Source: Verrucomicrobiota bacterium (lineage in GTDB: Bacteria; Verrucomicrobiota; Kiritimatiellia; JAAZAB01). From it: a stretch of 42,395 nt of DNA. The translations under genes were made by a program, and so were the position numbers. Of this stretch, positions 23,696 to 31,590 are shown piece by piece (positions within the stretch are counted from its first letter, which is position 1; every line of letters starts with the position of its first letter). The notes beneath the pieces are model-generated. The model saw only the letters and a list, made by a program, of their open reading frames with translations, was not told the origin of the DNA and did not search any database. The stretch is taken from positions 1 to 42,395 of the forward strand of contig JAHIJO010000141.1 of the NCBI GenBank assembly GCA_018898455.1, written 5' to 3'.

Positions 23696-23888
23696 CTTTT
23701 GATGTTCAATATAGCACAATATGCCAATGTTACCCAAGAACGTTTTGCCGATGATAAATATTGCCCATCGTCGGCTTGACCGCAACGGTTCTGTAGAGGG
23801 TAGAGCTTGACACTCCGGAACTGTTAGCCCATCATAATCACGCAAGAACATGATTTGTCATGCAACAACCTCAAGAGGGTAAGACACC

Positions 23889-24389
23889 ATGAAACCTCTA
23901 ATTATCTTAATCGTTATCGTTGCGATATTGTTGCTCGTTATTTATGTACTAAAAATATTATTGGCTGGAAAAAAGAACGGACGGCGACCGGATCTATACG
24001 AGAAGCGTGATTACTTGCTTACAAAGGCGGAACGATCATTCTTTGGCGTTCTAGAACAAGCTGTTCAAGGGCAAATGCGCGTCATGTGCAAAGTGCGATT
24101 AGCGGATGTGGTTGCCGTCAAAAAGGGCATTCAGAATCCAGAACGTCAGCGTTTGTTTAACTCAATCCAGAGCAAACATGTTGACTTTGTATTGTGCGAT
24201 AACGATCGCATAACCGTGCAGTGTGTGATTGAACTCGATGACAAGAGTCATGAAGAAGAGGGGCGGCAGGATAGGGATTCCTTCGTCGATCAGGTCATGC
24301 GCAGTTCCGGTATTCCGATCTTTCACTTCTCAGCAAAACGTGGATATTCAATCGAAGAAATACGGAATACTATTTATGACAAGGCATAG
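23889..24389 (+). CDS. DUF2726 protein with N-terminal membrane anchor
   Basis: 166 residues with GAGGGT before the ATG. Residues 4-26 are one strongly hydrophobic helix. The soluble part carries DUF2726 signatures YLLTKAERSFFGVLEQAV, KVRLADVVAV, KHVDFVLCD, VIELDDKSHEE and IPIFHFSA. This domain is related to restriction-endonuclease-like folds and the ELDDKSH segment may hold acidic ligands. Function is not established. The gene is noticeably richer in A/T than the flanking DNA, in line with recent acquisition. Confidence 0.8.
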   Translation: MKPLIILIVIVAILLLVIYVLKILLAGKKNGRRPDLYEKRDYLLTKAERSFFGVLEQAVQGQMRVMCKVRLADVVAVKKGIQNPERQRLFNSIQSKHVDFVLCDNDRITVQCVIELDDKSHEEEGRQDRDSFVDQVMRSSGIPIFHFSAKRGYSIEEIRNTIYDKA

Positions 24390-24460
24390 GAAAGAAAAAT
24401 AAAGAAACGGGACTGTGGATCTTTGGAACAACAAGACCGAACGGCAGGCAAATATAAAAT

Positions 24461-24766
24461 GTGAAGGCAAAGCAACATACCAGACGAGCGAAGGCGTGGG
24501 GTCCCCGCCGGGCAGTGGGTGTGACCCGCGTTCGCGCCGCGGCGATTGCGCGGGTAAGGCTTGCCCGGGAGTTGATTGGTTGCGCGGTGTATGGGAAATT
24601 ACCGGCGGGCTATTCCGTGTACCGGCACCGGCCTTTGCCGAAGAATTGCTGGTATGTGGTCTGCGGGCCGAGGCACACAAACAGGACCGGAGGATTCCGG
24701 ACGCTACTGTGTATCTCCAAGCAATCCGGGCGCGTGTTGTTGACCACGGTCCTTCACTGCGAGTGA
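24461..24766 (+). CDS. Small unknown protein upstream of a zinc-ribbon gene
   Basis: The frame ends TGA at 24766, 11 nt before the next gene. The second half (SVYRHRPLPKNCWYVVCGP and LLCISKQSGRVLLTTVL) reads like a compact beta-rich domain, loosely reminiscent of small YrhB/Imm35-type proteins. The start is uncertain: GTG 24461 has no ribosome binding site, and the first 40 Arg/Ala-rich codons may be untranslated. It shares its region with the N-terminal part of track ORF 24415..25143, which I regard as spurious. Confidence 0.45.
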   Translation: MKAKQHTRRAKAWGPRRAVGVTRVRAAAIARVRLARELIGCAVYGKLPAGYSVYRHRPLPKNCWYVVCGPRHTNRTGGFRTLLCISKQSGRVLLTTVLHCE

Positions 24767-24777
24767 GGAAATCGGGT

Positions 24778-25143
24778 ATGGGAGAGATCTTCAAAGCCGA
24801 GTGTCCTTGCGGGTTCAAGTCGCGGGATTTGTACGTGGGGCGTGGAATGATGAACGCGCATCCTTACGGTGTGCCCGTGGCCTGTCCGCAGTGTCATATT
24901 GTGTGGGTCACATATTCGCGGAGCCACAGGCGAACTTGCCGGAAATGCAAGGCAACGCTCTACTACTTGCACGAGGACGGTAACTTTGTTCCCGCCGATG
25001 TGCTAAAACGGTTTAAGGTTGATTTTCCCTGGGATTGGGACTGCACGGAAGAGGAAGTCGAATCTTTTCCCGAAGTCCGCTATCGCTGTCCGAAATGCGG
25101 GAAGATAGAGATGCAACTCGTTGAGGCCGGCTGTTGGGATTGA
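24778..25143 (+). CDS. Small multi-zinc-ribbon protein
   Basis: The track ORF starts at 24415, but ATG 24778 (MGEIFKAECPCGF) has GAGG ten nt upstream and follows the previous stop closely. The 121-residue protein has four cysteine pairs or near-pairs: CPC (10-12), CPQC, CRKC and CPKC, the last within YRCPKCGKIEMQ. This suggests two zinc ribbons, separated by an acidic Trp-rich linker. Zinc ribbons of this kind bind nucleic acid or protein. I do not recognise the family. It forms a likely pair with the upstream 24461..24766 gene. Confidence 0.65.
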   Translation: MGEIFKAECPCGFKSRDLYVGRGMMNAHPYGVPVACPQCHIVWVTYSRSHRRTCRKCKATLYYLHEDGNFVPADVLKRFKVDFPWDWDCTEEEVESFPEVRYRCPKCGKIEMQLVEAGCWD

Positions 25144-25200
25144 GGGAGCGGTGAAACTGAAGCCGGCTTGGGCATGATTCAGGCGACCGGAACACAATGA

Positions 25201-25581
25201 ATGAGGTCTGCCAAGATAACAGCCATGGTACACACAAAACCAGACAGCAGATCGGACAGGCTACGGGAACTGGCTAACGCGATAGACACCGTTGCTGACA
25301 GGGCGATGACGCACGTGATGTCCGGGCTGATGTGCGCCATTGAAAGCGAAGCAGACAAGCAGCAGATGTCTCCTTTCGAGGCGAAAGCCTACGCGGAAGA
25401 GGAAGTAAAAATCAGACAGGGTTATGCTCGAAGCAAAGCTCTACTTCACGCTTTTGAGGCAGCCAGACTCGACCTCAGAGAAGACGAGGCCATGTTCTTG
25501 GAAAAGGTGCTCCCCTGGTTTGAGTTCAGTACGGTTGATCCCTGGACAGACTACCCCTCAAAATGGTACGCCGTCTTATGA
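25201..25581 (+). CDS. Small helical protein of unknown function
   Basis: 126 residues, predicted almost entirely helical (RLRELANAIDTVADRAMTHV, AKAYAEEEVKIRQGYARSKAL, REDEAMFLEKVLPWFEF). The start may be 25201 or 25225 (MVHTKP); neither has a good ribosome binding site. No motif is recognised. The 3' end overlaps a transposase relic, so the C-terminus may itself have been altered by the insertion. Confidence 0.45.
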   Translation: MRSAKITAMVHTKPDSRSDRLRELANAIDTVADRAMTHVMSGLMCAIESEADKQQMSPFEAKAYAEEEVKIRQGYARSKALLHAFEAARLDLREDEAMFLEKVLPWFEFSTVDPWTDYPSKWYAVL

Positions 25582-25885
25582 GTATGCGCTTGCTGGACCG
25601 CGCGCGATTATTTGACCGCTGGTGGCTGATCGCGGTCGATGGGTCGCTACAGGATCGCGGCCATGATACGCCGACGAATGAGGCGCGCTACCGGTATGTC
25701 GTTGAGGCAAAGCTGGTCGGTCCCGATGGAACGATGTTTCCGTTGATGACGGAATTTGATGAGGACATGCGCGATCCGGTTCGCGACAAGGAGGACTGTG
25801 AACTAAACGCTTTCGGACGGCTCGCCGAGCGCCTGCATGCTGAGTTTCCCTGACTCGCCATCTGCCTGCTGATGGACGTAGCAGG
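25563..25885 (+). pseudogene. Transposase fragment, truncated and stopped
   Basis: The frame reads RARLFDRWWLIAVDGSLQDR, RYRYVVEAKLVGPDGTMFPL and DPVRDKEDCELNAFGRLAER, the middle part of an IS transposase with a DDE-type (RNase H fold) core, DG being the first Asp region. It is missing its N-terminus and is interrupted by TGA at 25851-25853. The same frame continues past the stop with LAICLLMD, the next conserved block of the family, and then becomes random. So it is broken by an in-frame stop and 5' and 3' truncation, and no terminal inverted repeats can be seen. It marks a former insertion sequence at the right end of the defence island. Confidence 0.7.
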
Positions 25886-26048
25886 ACCTCCCGCCCGCCC
25901 CCGCCTGCCTTTAACGACAATCTCATTATCCAACGCTCCGCGCACGGTCCGCCGATATCTGCTCTTATCACGCCACCATTTTGCTCTTGCCCCGTCCAAC
26001 ACTCAAATGCGACTATGAATTGGAAGTGTTGGTGTTCATTGCGTCCGC

Positions 26049-26077
26049 TTGACATCTCGTTGGGGAAAAGGTAAATT
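26049..26077 (+). promoter_or_regulatory. Promoter of tRNA-Thr (and possibly rpoD)
   Basis: TTGACA (26049-26054, consensus), 17-nt spacer, TAAATT (26072-26077), 18 nt before the tRNA start. No terminator is seen between the tRNA and rpoD, so the transcript may continue into rpoD. Confidence 0.6.
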
Positions 26078-26094
26078 ACGGTTTTTTATGTATT

Positions 26095-26167
26095 GCCAAC
26101 GTAGCTCAGCTGGTAGAGCAGCGCATTCGTAATGCGCGGGTCGGCGGTTCGATTCCGCCCGTTGGCT
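26095..26167 (+). tRNA. tRNA-Thr (anticodon CGT)
   Basis: 73-nt cloverleaf. Acceptor GCCAACG pairs with CGTTGGC, D arm GCTC...GAGC, anticodon stem GCGCA/TGCGC with loop TTCGTAA (CGT at 26128-26130), T arm GGCGG-TTCGATT-CCGCC, discriminator T. CCA is not encoded. It marks the right edge of the accessory region. Confidence 0.95.
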
Positions 26168-26326
26168 TTGAAGGCTCGCCTGGCTGGGTATTTCCAGGCG
26201 GGGCATACCGGGGAATGGGTTTCCCGTGGATCGCATGAGGCTCGGAGCCAGGTGTCGGTATTTCATACGGACAGATACCGGCCACCGTGTAAACGCCGAT
26301 TTGAATCGAAAAGTAAATCTGCAAAC

Positions 26327-28207
26327 ATGGTTTCTATGACATCTCACAAGAAGAAATCAAAGATAAAATCGTCTCCGAAACGAAAACCGTCAGCCCAGAA
26401 GGCCGGTCTGGCCAAAAAGGTTATGGATTCGGCGCATCAAGTATCGAAGAACGTCGCCCCTGCGTCTGGATTCGGAAAGCGTCCTGCTGCCGGGCCGATG
26501 CCCTCCCGCCGCAAGCAGGAATCCCGGAAAGCGATCAATGCGGTGGATGTGTTGCCTCCGCAGATTCGTGTCAAGATGAGTAGTGAAGAACTCCGGGAAA
26601 AAATGAAGGAGCTGATGAAGCTGGCCCGGGATCAGGGCTATTTGACCCACATTGACATCAATGAAAGCCTGCCGACCGACCTGATCGATCCGGATGAAAT
26701 CGAAGGGTTTATTCTGCTCCTGAGGGGAATGGATATCGAGGTTATTGATCCTGCTGCGGTCGAGCAGTTCAAGAAACAAGTGGAAAAAGACGAGCGCGCC
26801 GAACAGGCAAAATCCTTTGACGTAATGGACGATCCCATCCGGACCTACCTCCATCAGATGGGTCAGGTCCCCTTGTTGACGCGGAGCCAGGAAGTTGAGA
26901 TCTGCAAGCGGATTGAGGAAGCTGAAATCAATTCCCGTTCATTATTCAAGCAGTTTGGTTTTTCCATGGAAGCGTATTTTGCGCTTGGGGAGCGTCTGGA
27001 AAGTGGCAAGGAGCGTTTCGACCGGATTATCGTTGATAAGCATGTTAACGGGAGGGATAAGTATTTCCGGGTTCTTTCAGAGTTGAAGAAGAAAATTAGA
27101 GCCATGCACAAGAAACTTACCGGAATGTTTCTTCGTATCAGCCGTTGCCGCGGCAATGAAAAGAAAGCCCAGCGTTATCAGAAGCCGTATGACAAGATGC
27201 TTCAGCAATATTCCCGCCAGTTGGACGGGTTTTATTTCAAACAGAAGGCCATCGAGGATTTTGTCACAATTGCCGACCGATATTACCAGCAGTATGCGGA
27301 TTGCTGTGTCCAAATCAAGCGATTGGAAGCAGGCCGGGGGCCTAAAACCGCAGTCCGTCAGTCTAAACTTCGTGCGGAGAAACGGCGGGCGCATGATCTG
27401 GAAACCATCTTTTTTATGCGGGGTGAATTGTTTGAATCAAAATATCGGGCATTTAAATCATGGTTGAAAAAGGGGCAAAAAGCGCGGACGGAAATGGCCG
27501 AGGCCAACCTGCGGCTGGTTATCAGCATCGTGAAAAAGTACATGAACCGTGGTCTGATGTTTCTGGATCTTATCCAGGAAGGCAATACGGGGCTGATGCG
27601 GGCTGTGGAAAAATTCGAATACAAACGCGGGTATAAGTTCAGCACTTATGCCACGTGGTGGATTCGGCAGGCGGCGACGCGAGCCATCGCCGACCAGGCG
27701 CGAACCATCCGGATTCCCGTGCACATGATAGAGACCATTAATAAACTGGTCCGGGTTCAAAAACAATTATTGCAGGATTTCGGCCGGGAGCCCACTCCGG
27801 AAGAAGTGGCCAATGAAGTGGATATTCCCGTGGAGCGTGTCAAGGAAGTATTCAAGATGTCGCAACAGCCGATTTCCCTTCAGGCGACGGTAGGCGACAG
27901 CGATGATGCGTATTTCGGGGATTTCATCGAGGATAAATCGGCTGAGAATCCGTCTGAAATGACCGCCTACAGTCTGCTCAGGGAGCGCCTCCAGGAAGTC
28001 ATCAAGACCTTGTCGGAACGCGAGCAGAAAGTCCTCAAATTGCGTTTTGGCATCGATGATGGATGTCCGCGGACCTTGGAGGAGGTCGGTATAATGTTTT
28101 CCGTGACCCGCGAGCGCATTCGCCAGATAGAAGCCAAGGCGCTTCGAAAACTTCGCCACCCAACCCGCCTGCAGAAGTTGGAAGGTTTCCTGGAAGTCAA
28201 GGACTAG
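26327..28207 (+). CDS. rpoD: Primary sigma factor RpoD (sigma-70)
   Basis: The track ORF begins inside tRNA-Thr. The real start is probably ATG 26327 or 26336, though no strong ribosome binding site is visible; from 26327 the protein has 626 residues. A basic Lys/Ser/Pro-rich N-terminus is followed by a region 1.1-like domain ([20 protein letters not shown]), region 1.2 ([20 protein letters not shown]), and a long non-conserved helical insert. Region 2 follows ([55 protein letters not shown]), then region 3 and region 4 with the helix-turn-helix ([20 protein letters not shown]). It directs RNA polymerase to housekeeping promoters. The linkage to tRNA-Thr suggests a shared transcript. Confidence 0.95.
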   Translation: MVSMTSHKKKSKIKSSPKRKPSAQKAGLAKKVMDSAHQVSKNVAPASGFGKRPAAGPMPSRRKQESRKAINAVDVLPPQIRVKMSSEELREKMKELMKLARDQGYLTHIDINESLPTDLIDPDEIEGFILLLRGMDIEVIDPAAVEQFKKQVEKDERAEQAKSFDVMDDPIRTYLHQMGQVPLLTRSQEVEICKRIEEAEINSRSLFKQFGFSMEAYFALGERLESGKERFDRIIVDKHVNGRDKYFRVLSELKKKIRAMHKKLTGMFLRISRCRGNEKKAQRYQKPYDKMLQQYSRQLDGFYFKQKAIEDFVTIADRYYQQYADCCVQIKRLEAGRGPKTAVRQSKLRAEKRRAHDLETIFFMRGELFESKYRAFKSWLKKGQKARTEMAEANLRLVISIVKKYMNRGLMFLDLIQEGNTGLMRAVEKFEYKRGYKFSTYATWWIRQAATRAIADQARTIRIPVHMIETINKLVRVQKQLLQDFGREPTPEEVANEVDIPVERVKEVFKMSQQPISLQATVGDSDDAYFGDFIEDKSAENPSEMTAYSLLRERLQEVIKTLSEREQKVLKLRFGIDDGCPRTLEEVGIMFSVTRERIRQIEAKALRKLRHPTRLQKLEGFLEVKD

Positions 28208-28271
28208 GCCTGTTCCAGGCTTGAACCGATGCCGCAGATTACCGCATCCGCTTTATAATCAAAACGTTACC

Positions 28272-28309
28272 CATGCGGGCGAGGTGGCTTCCCGCATGAC
28301 TATTATTTT
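28272..28309 (+). terminator. Hairpin downstream of rpoD
   Basis: CATGCGGG (28272-28279) pairs perfectly with CCCGCATG (28291-28298) and is followed by a T/A-rich tract. It is a probable intrinsic terminator 65 nt after the rpoD stop. A TATAAT box at 28254-28259 nearby has no matching -35 element at normal spacing. Confidence 0.5.
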
Positions 28310-28367
28310 AAAATTGCGGCTTGCTTTTCCATGGTAGCGGTGTATCATGCGGCCAAGGGGGATTGTC

Positions 28368-28937
28368 ATGTTAAGATTTATTTATTTTTTCATTGGTCTG
28401 GTTGCGCTGGCTTCCATGGTGGTGGAGGCCCGGGCTCAAAATAAAAAATTCAGTATTACCGTCACGACCCTGAATGCCAAGGCTAATGCATTGAGTCGTG
28501 AAGAATGTATCGATCGCGCCAAGTCCAGCGAAATCAGCAAGGACCTGCGCGGGGCCAAGCTGAATGACGCTGATTTAAGCGGCGCCATGCTGATATCCGC
28601 GGATCTCAGCGAGGCCAATTTGAAGAAGGCGGTTCTTCATAATGCCTTTATGTGCCGCGCCGATTTCAGCGGGGCCAATCTGGAAGGAGCCGTCATGTAT
28701 GAGGCGGATCTGAACAGCGCCAGGCTGGTGAATGCGAATCTGACCGGCGCCGATCTGACCGCCGCCAATCTCTGTAATGCCAACCTGAGCGGCGCCAACC
28801 TGACCAAGGCCAACCTGAAGAGCGCCAACCTGACCGGCGCCAGCCTGAGGGGGGCCAACCTGGCCGGAGCTCAGACGAATGACACCGTGTTCTCCGGCAC
28901 GATCATGCCGGACGGCACCGTGCGTCCCGGCTCCTAG
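28368..28937 (+). CDS. Secreted pentapeptide-repeat protein
   Basis: ATG 28368 is chosen over 28347 because AAGGGGG lies just upstream. The 189-residue product starts with a signal peptide (MLRFIYFFIGLVALASMVVE, cleavage probably after ARA). Then come about 60 residues including a region around EECIDRAKSSEISKDLRGAK, and roughly twenty pentapeptides of the A(D/N)LxX type (ANLTGADLTAANLCNANLSG and similar). Such repeats fold into a right-handed quadrilateral beta helix. The exported location argues against a gyrase-protecting Qnr-like role; a structural or binding role is more likely. The coding DNA shows 15/30-nt periodic direct repeats. It converges with the next gene, their ends overlapping by 4 nt. 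Confidence 0.88.
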   Translation: MLRFIYFFIGLVALASMVVEARAQNKKFSITVTTLNAKANALSREECIDRAKSSEISKDLRGAKLNDADLSGAMLISADLSEANLKKAVLHNAFMCRADFSGANLEGAVMYEADLNSARLVNANLTGADLTAANLCNANLSGANLTKANLKSANLTGASLRGANLAGAQTNDTVFSGTIMPDGTVRPGS

Positions 28938-29392
28938 TTAATGTCGAGAACCTCCGCAAGCCGGGCTGGTTCCACGCGGAACGCACAGCCGCTTCCTTCG
29001 TAGAATCCATGTCGGCCGATCAGGTGGATATGCAGATCGGTAAATGTGATTTCCGTGCCGTTTTGAATATCGCGAACGGTAATGCTTGTTTTCGGATATA
29101 ACCCCGGATCGCCGAATGGGCAGAGGAGTTTTCCACGCGCGGAATCCACGCGCACTTCCCAGCGGGGCGGAATGGTGATCCAATCTCCACATGCCTTTTG
29201 TCCGGCATCGCGGAATTCAATCATGCGCCGGGCAATTTGCCGGTGCGACAACCCGATGCGGTTCACCGCGGCCTGGTCAGCCGCCATGATCGCCGCCAGG
29301 GAACGGGGATCGTTACCGAGAAAACCGTCGCACGCGATCTGTCCCGGCTGCATGGCGGCCGTAATGGCAACCAGTTTCTTTGATAATTTCAT
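28934..29392 (-). CDS. Conserved hypothetical protein
   Basis: 152 residues from ATG 29392 (MKLSKKLVAIT), preferred over 29407 because GGAG lies nine nt upstream of it. The N-terminal half is helical (SLAAIMAADQAAVNRIGLSH, RQIARRMIEFRDAG) and the C-terminal half beta-rich (WEVRVDSARGKLLCPFGDPG, ITFTDLHIHLIGRHGFYEGS). No catalytic motif or signal peptide is seen and I cannot name the family. It lies 17 nt upstream of nothing on its own strand but just after the flavin reductase gene (stop-to-start distance 32 nt), so both may be co-transcribed. Confidence 0.6.
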   Translation of the reverse strand: MKLSKKLVAITAAMQPGQIACDGFLGNDPRSLAAIMAADQAAVNRIGLSHRQIARRMIEFRDAGQKACGDWITIPPRWEVRVDSARGKLLCPFGDPGLYPKTSITVRDIQNGTEITFTDLHIHLIGRHGFYEGSGCAFRVEPARLAEVLDIN

Positions 29393-29424
29393 GGCTTCAT
29401 GCTCCATGGGTTAACGGTATGCGA

Positions 29425-30444
29425 TCATGAATACTTGTCAAAAAAGATGCGGTCATCAGAAAATCCTTTTCGGGTCAGCACGGCCAGACAGGCGTTGATC
29501 ATCGCGGGACTGCCGCACAGATAGGTGTCGGCCGGCCGGTTGGAATCGATATGCCGGTCAACAACATCCATGATCAGCCCCGTTTCACCATGCCATGAGT
29601 CATCCGGGAGCGGTTGGGATAGAGCCGGAATGAACTTGAAATCCGGAAGATCTAATTCCAGTCGTTTCATTTCGTCAACCAGGAAAAGATCGCGCCGATT
29701 CCTGGCCCCAAAAAAATACCTGGTTGTTCGCGGATCGTGCCGTTCCCGCATATCCAGGAGGATGGATTTCATGGGAGCCATGCCCGATCCGCCGGCGATG
29801 AGAATAATATCCCGCGGGGACTCCCTTAAATAAAAATCTCCGTGGGGCCCGTGAAACATGACCTGATCATGGAGCTTCAGGTGTTTGAATATGTAAGTGG
29901 TTCCCAATCCATGAGGGATCCATCGGATCTCCAGTTCGATCCTGTCAGGGGACGAGGGCGGCGACGCAATGGAATAGGCCCGAAACGACAGGCGTTGGAC
30001 CTGCGCGTATCGGGGAATCTGCAACTCGATATATTGCCCCGCTTTGAAGGCCAGAACCGGGGGATCGATCAGGCGTAACTGCAATTCCCGGATATCATGG
30101 GTCAGATTGCGAATATCCGCCACCTCGGCGCGGTATTCCTTTGCATGGAAATAGCCGTCGGGGATCGCGACGGCCATAGCCTGATCCACCGGGACCTGAC
30201 AGGAAAGACGCAGGCCCTGACGCTGTTCCTCTTCCGTCAGGTGAAAGCGTTCCTTGGATGATAGGGGACTGTGAGGACCGCGCACCACCCGGACTTTACA
30301 CAGCCCGCAGGCACCCCGGCCTCCGCAGGCGGAGGGTATAAAGACCTGTTGCCCCTTTAAAGCGGTCAAGAGTGAAACACCCGGCGTGCTCCGGAATTCC
30401 CTTCGCTCATTAATCGTGATAGTAAATTGTTGATTGTCGATCAT
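29425..30444 (-). CDS. 2Fe-2S ferredoxin / FAD / NAD(P) oxidoreductase (NqrF-like soluble reductase)
   Basis: 339 residues. A plant-type [2Fe-2S] domain comes first, with ligands C40, C46, C49 and C82 (PSACGGRGACGLCK...LRLSCQ). An FAD-binding barrel with FRAYSIASPPS (RxYS motif) and an NAD(P)-binding domain with LIAGGSGMAPMKSILLDM and TYLCGSPAMINACL follow. The architecture moves electrons from NAD(P)H via FAD to the iron-sulfur cluster and a partner. It resembles NqrF and oxygenase reductases, but has no N-terminal membrane helix and no nqrA-E genes are adjacent. It is divergent from the rubredoxin/rubrerythrin operon and could supply electrons to it; that link is inference. ATG 30444 has only a weak CAGG upstream. 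Confidence 0.88.
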   Translation of the reverse strand: MIDNQQFTITINERREFRSTPGVSLLTALKGQQVFIPSACGGRGACGLCKVRVVRGPHSPLSSKERFHLTEEEQRQGLRLSCQVPVDQAMAVAIPDGYFHAKEYRAEVADIRNLTHDIRELQLRLIDPPVLAFKAGQYIELQIPRYAQVQRLSFRAYSIASPPSSPDRIELEIRWIPHGLGTTYIFKHLKLHDQVMFHGPHGDFYLRESPRDIILIAGGSGMAPMKSILLDMRERHDPRTTRYFFGARNRRDLFLVDEMKRLELDLPDFKFIPALSQPLPDDSWHGETGLIMDVVDRHIDSNRPADTYLCGSPAMINACLAVLTRKGFSDDRIFFDKYS

Positions 30445-30487
30445 TGCCTGCGCTAGCGCGTCCCATCACATAAAGGACAAACCCTTA

Positions 30488-30504
30488 TATCACATTCTGT
30501 GATA
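30488..30504. promoter_or_regulatory. Palindromic operator candidate between reductase and rubredoxin operon
   Basis: TATCACATTCTGTGATA is a perfect inverted repeat, 7-bp arms with a 3-nt centre. It lies 44 nt upstream of the reductase start in a divergent region serving redox genes. It does not fit the usual Fur/PerR box. The arms recall CRP/FNR-superfamily half sites with altered spacing. Confidence 0.45.
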
Positions 30505-30603
30505 CTTTATCATTTGCGGCAAGCGATTTGAATGGAAAATATAAAAAAGATGTTGATTGAAAGCCGTTTGTTTTGTAATTTGATGAATAGGAATTTCAAT
30601 CTT

Positions 30604-30685
30604 GCGGTTCTACCGAACCGCCACAATCCGGCAGCTGACGGATTGCGGCGTAGCCGCCTAATTCAAAATCTTCAGGCAGTGCCTG
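30604..30685. repeat. Cluster of four consecutive inverted repeats upstream of rubredoxin
   Basis: In the 313-bp divergent intergenic region: GCGGTTC-TACC-GAACCGC (30604-30621), CAATCCG (30624-30630) with CGGATTG (30639-30645), GCGGC-GTA-GCCGC (30645-30657) and CAGGCA-G-TGCCTG (30673-30685). All arms are perfect and nearly contiguous. The style matches the cluster at 406-598, with different stem sequences. Confidence 0.7.
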
Positions 30686-30757
30686 CAGATGCAGCGTCAT
30701 GAATCGAACGCGCAACCATGAAGAACATGGCCGAAGCATCGTACGGAAAGGAGTCCA

Positions 30758-30916
30758 ATGAAACGCTATGTATGCAATGTGTGTGGATATATCTATGATC
30801 CCCAGAAAGGAGACCCGGAGCATGGGGTTAAACCTGGAACCTCGTTTGAGGCCTTGCCGGCTGACTGGGTATGCCCTGAATGCGGAGTAGGCAAGGATGA
30901 ATTTTCGCCGGAATGA
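30758..30916 (+). CDS. Rubredoxin
   Basis: Too short for the ORF track. ATG 30758 follows AAAGGAG; 52 codons then TGA at 30914-30916. The sequence shows both iron-binding cysteine pairs, CNVCGYIYD and [11 protein letters not shown], plus the conserved GDPEHG and [15 protein letters not shown] segments. Rubredoxin is a one-electron carrier with a mononuclear Fe(Cys)4 centre, commonly feeding rubrerythrin or superoxide reductase in anaerobes. It is first in an operon with rubrerythrin (57 nt downstream), ferritin and a DsbD-like protein. Confidence 0.96.
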   Translation: MKRYVCNVCGYIYDPQKGDPEHGVKPGTSFEALPADWVCPECGVGKDEFSPE

Positions 30917-30973
30917 AAATGGAAACACAGCGTCGGGCCGAAGCCAACGTTTAAACAAAAGGGAGTGAGCGTC

Positions 30974-31546
30974 ATGGAATTCAAAGGCAGTCAAACGGAG
31001 CGAAATATTCTAACGGCATTTGCCGGGGAATCTCAGGCGCGTAACCGGTATACCTATTTTGCCGGACAGGCGCGCAAGGATGGATTCGTCCAAATCGCCG
31101 ATATTTTTGAGGAAACCGCCAACCAGGAGAAAGAGCATGCTCATCGCCTGTTCAAACTGCTCCCGGGCGGCGATGTGGAAATTCGGGCTGCGTTTCCGGC
31201 TGGCGTGGTGGGTTCGACGCTTCAGAATCTGAATGCGGCCGCGGCTGGAGAGCTCCATGAGTGGAGTGAGATGTATCCCGGGTTTGCCAAGATCGCGCGG
31301 CAGGAAGGATTTGAAACCGTGGCCAAGGTGTTTGAAGCCTTGGTTGTTGCCGAGCGCCAGCATGAGAAACGCTATCGCGGGCTGGCGTCCAATGTGGAAG
31401 CGGATACCGTGTTTACCAAAAGCCAGGATGTTGTCTGGCGATGCCGGAATTGCGGCTATCTGCATAAGGGCAAAGCTGCGCCGCAAGTTTGTCCGGCCTG
31501 CGCTCATCCTCAAGCCTACTTTGAGCTGTTGGCCGAAAATTGGTGA
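30974..31546 (+). CDS. Rubrerythrin
   Basis: ATG 30974 is preferred to the GTG at 30965 because AAGGGAG sits eight nt upstream. 190 residues: a ferritin-like diiron four-helix bundle (NILTAFAGESQARNRYTYFA, ETANQEKEHAHRLFKLL, VVAERQHEKRYRGL, giving the Glu/His ligands), then a C-terminal rubredoxin-like domain (WRCRNCGYLHKGKAAPQVCP with CPAC). It reduces hydrogen peroxide to water using electrons from rubredoxin, encoded just upstream. It is a cytoplasmic peroxide defence enzyme typical of anaerobes. Confidence 0.95.
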   Translation: MEFKGSQTERNILTAFAGESQARNRYTYFAGQARKDGFVQIADIFEETANQEKEHAHRLFKLLPGGDVEIRAAFPAGVVGSTLQNLNAAAAGELHEWSEMYPGFAKIARQEGFETVAKVFEALVVAERQHEKRYRGLASNVEADTVFTKSQDVVWRCRNCGYLHKGKAAPQVCPACAHPQAYFELLAENW

Positions 31547-31590
31547 AGAGGGTAATACGAAACGTAATGAAAGTAACATTGAGGTGCCCC

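Noticed and set aside
23696-23851. N-terminal extension of the phosphoesterase
   Set aside because: The extra 52 residues precede the first conserved strand and lack family similarity; ATG 23695 fits the domain start.
24415-25143. Single 242-aa protein as listed in the ORF track
   Set aside because: The first 120 residues are not protein-like, another frame (24461..24766) looks coding there, and ATG 24778 has its own ribosome binding site.
26132-26326. RpoD start at 26132
   Set aside because: It would place the first codons inside tRNA-Thr; sigma-like sequence begins only after 26327.
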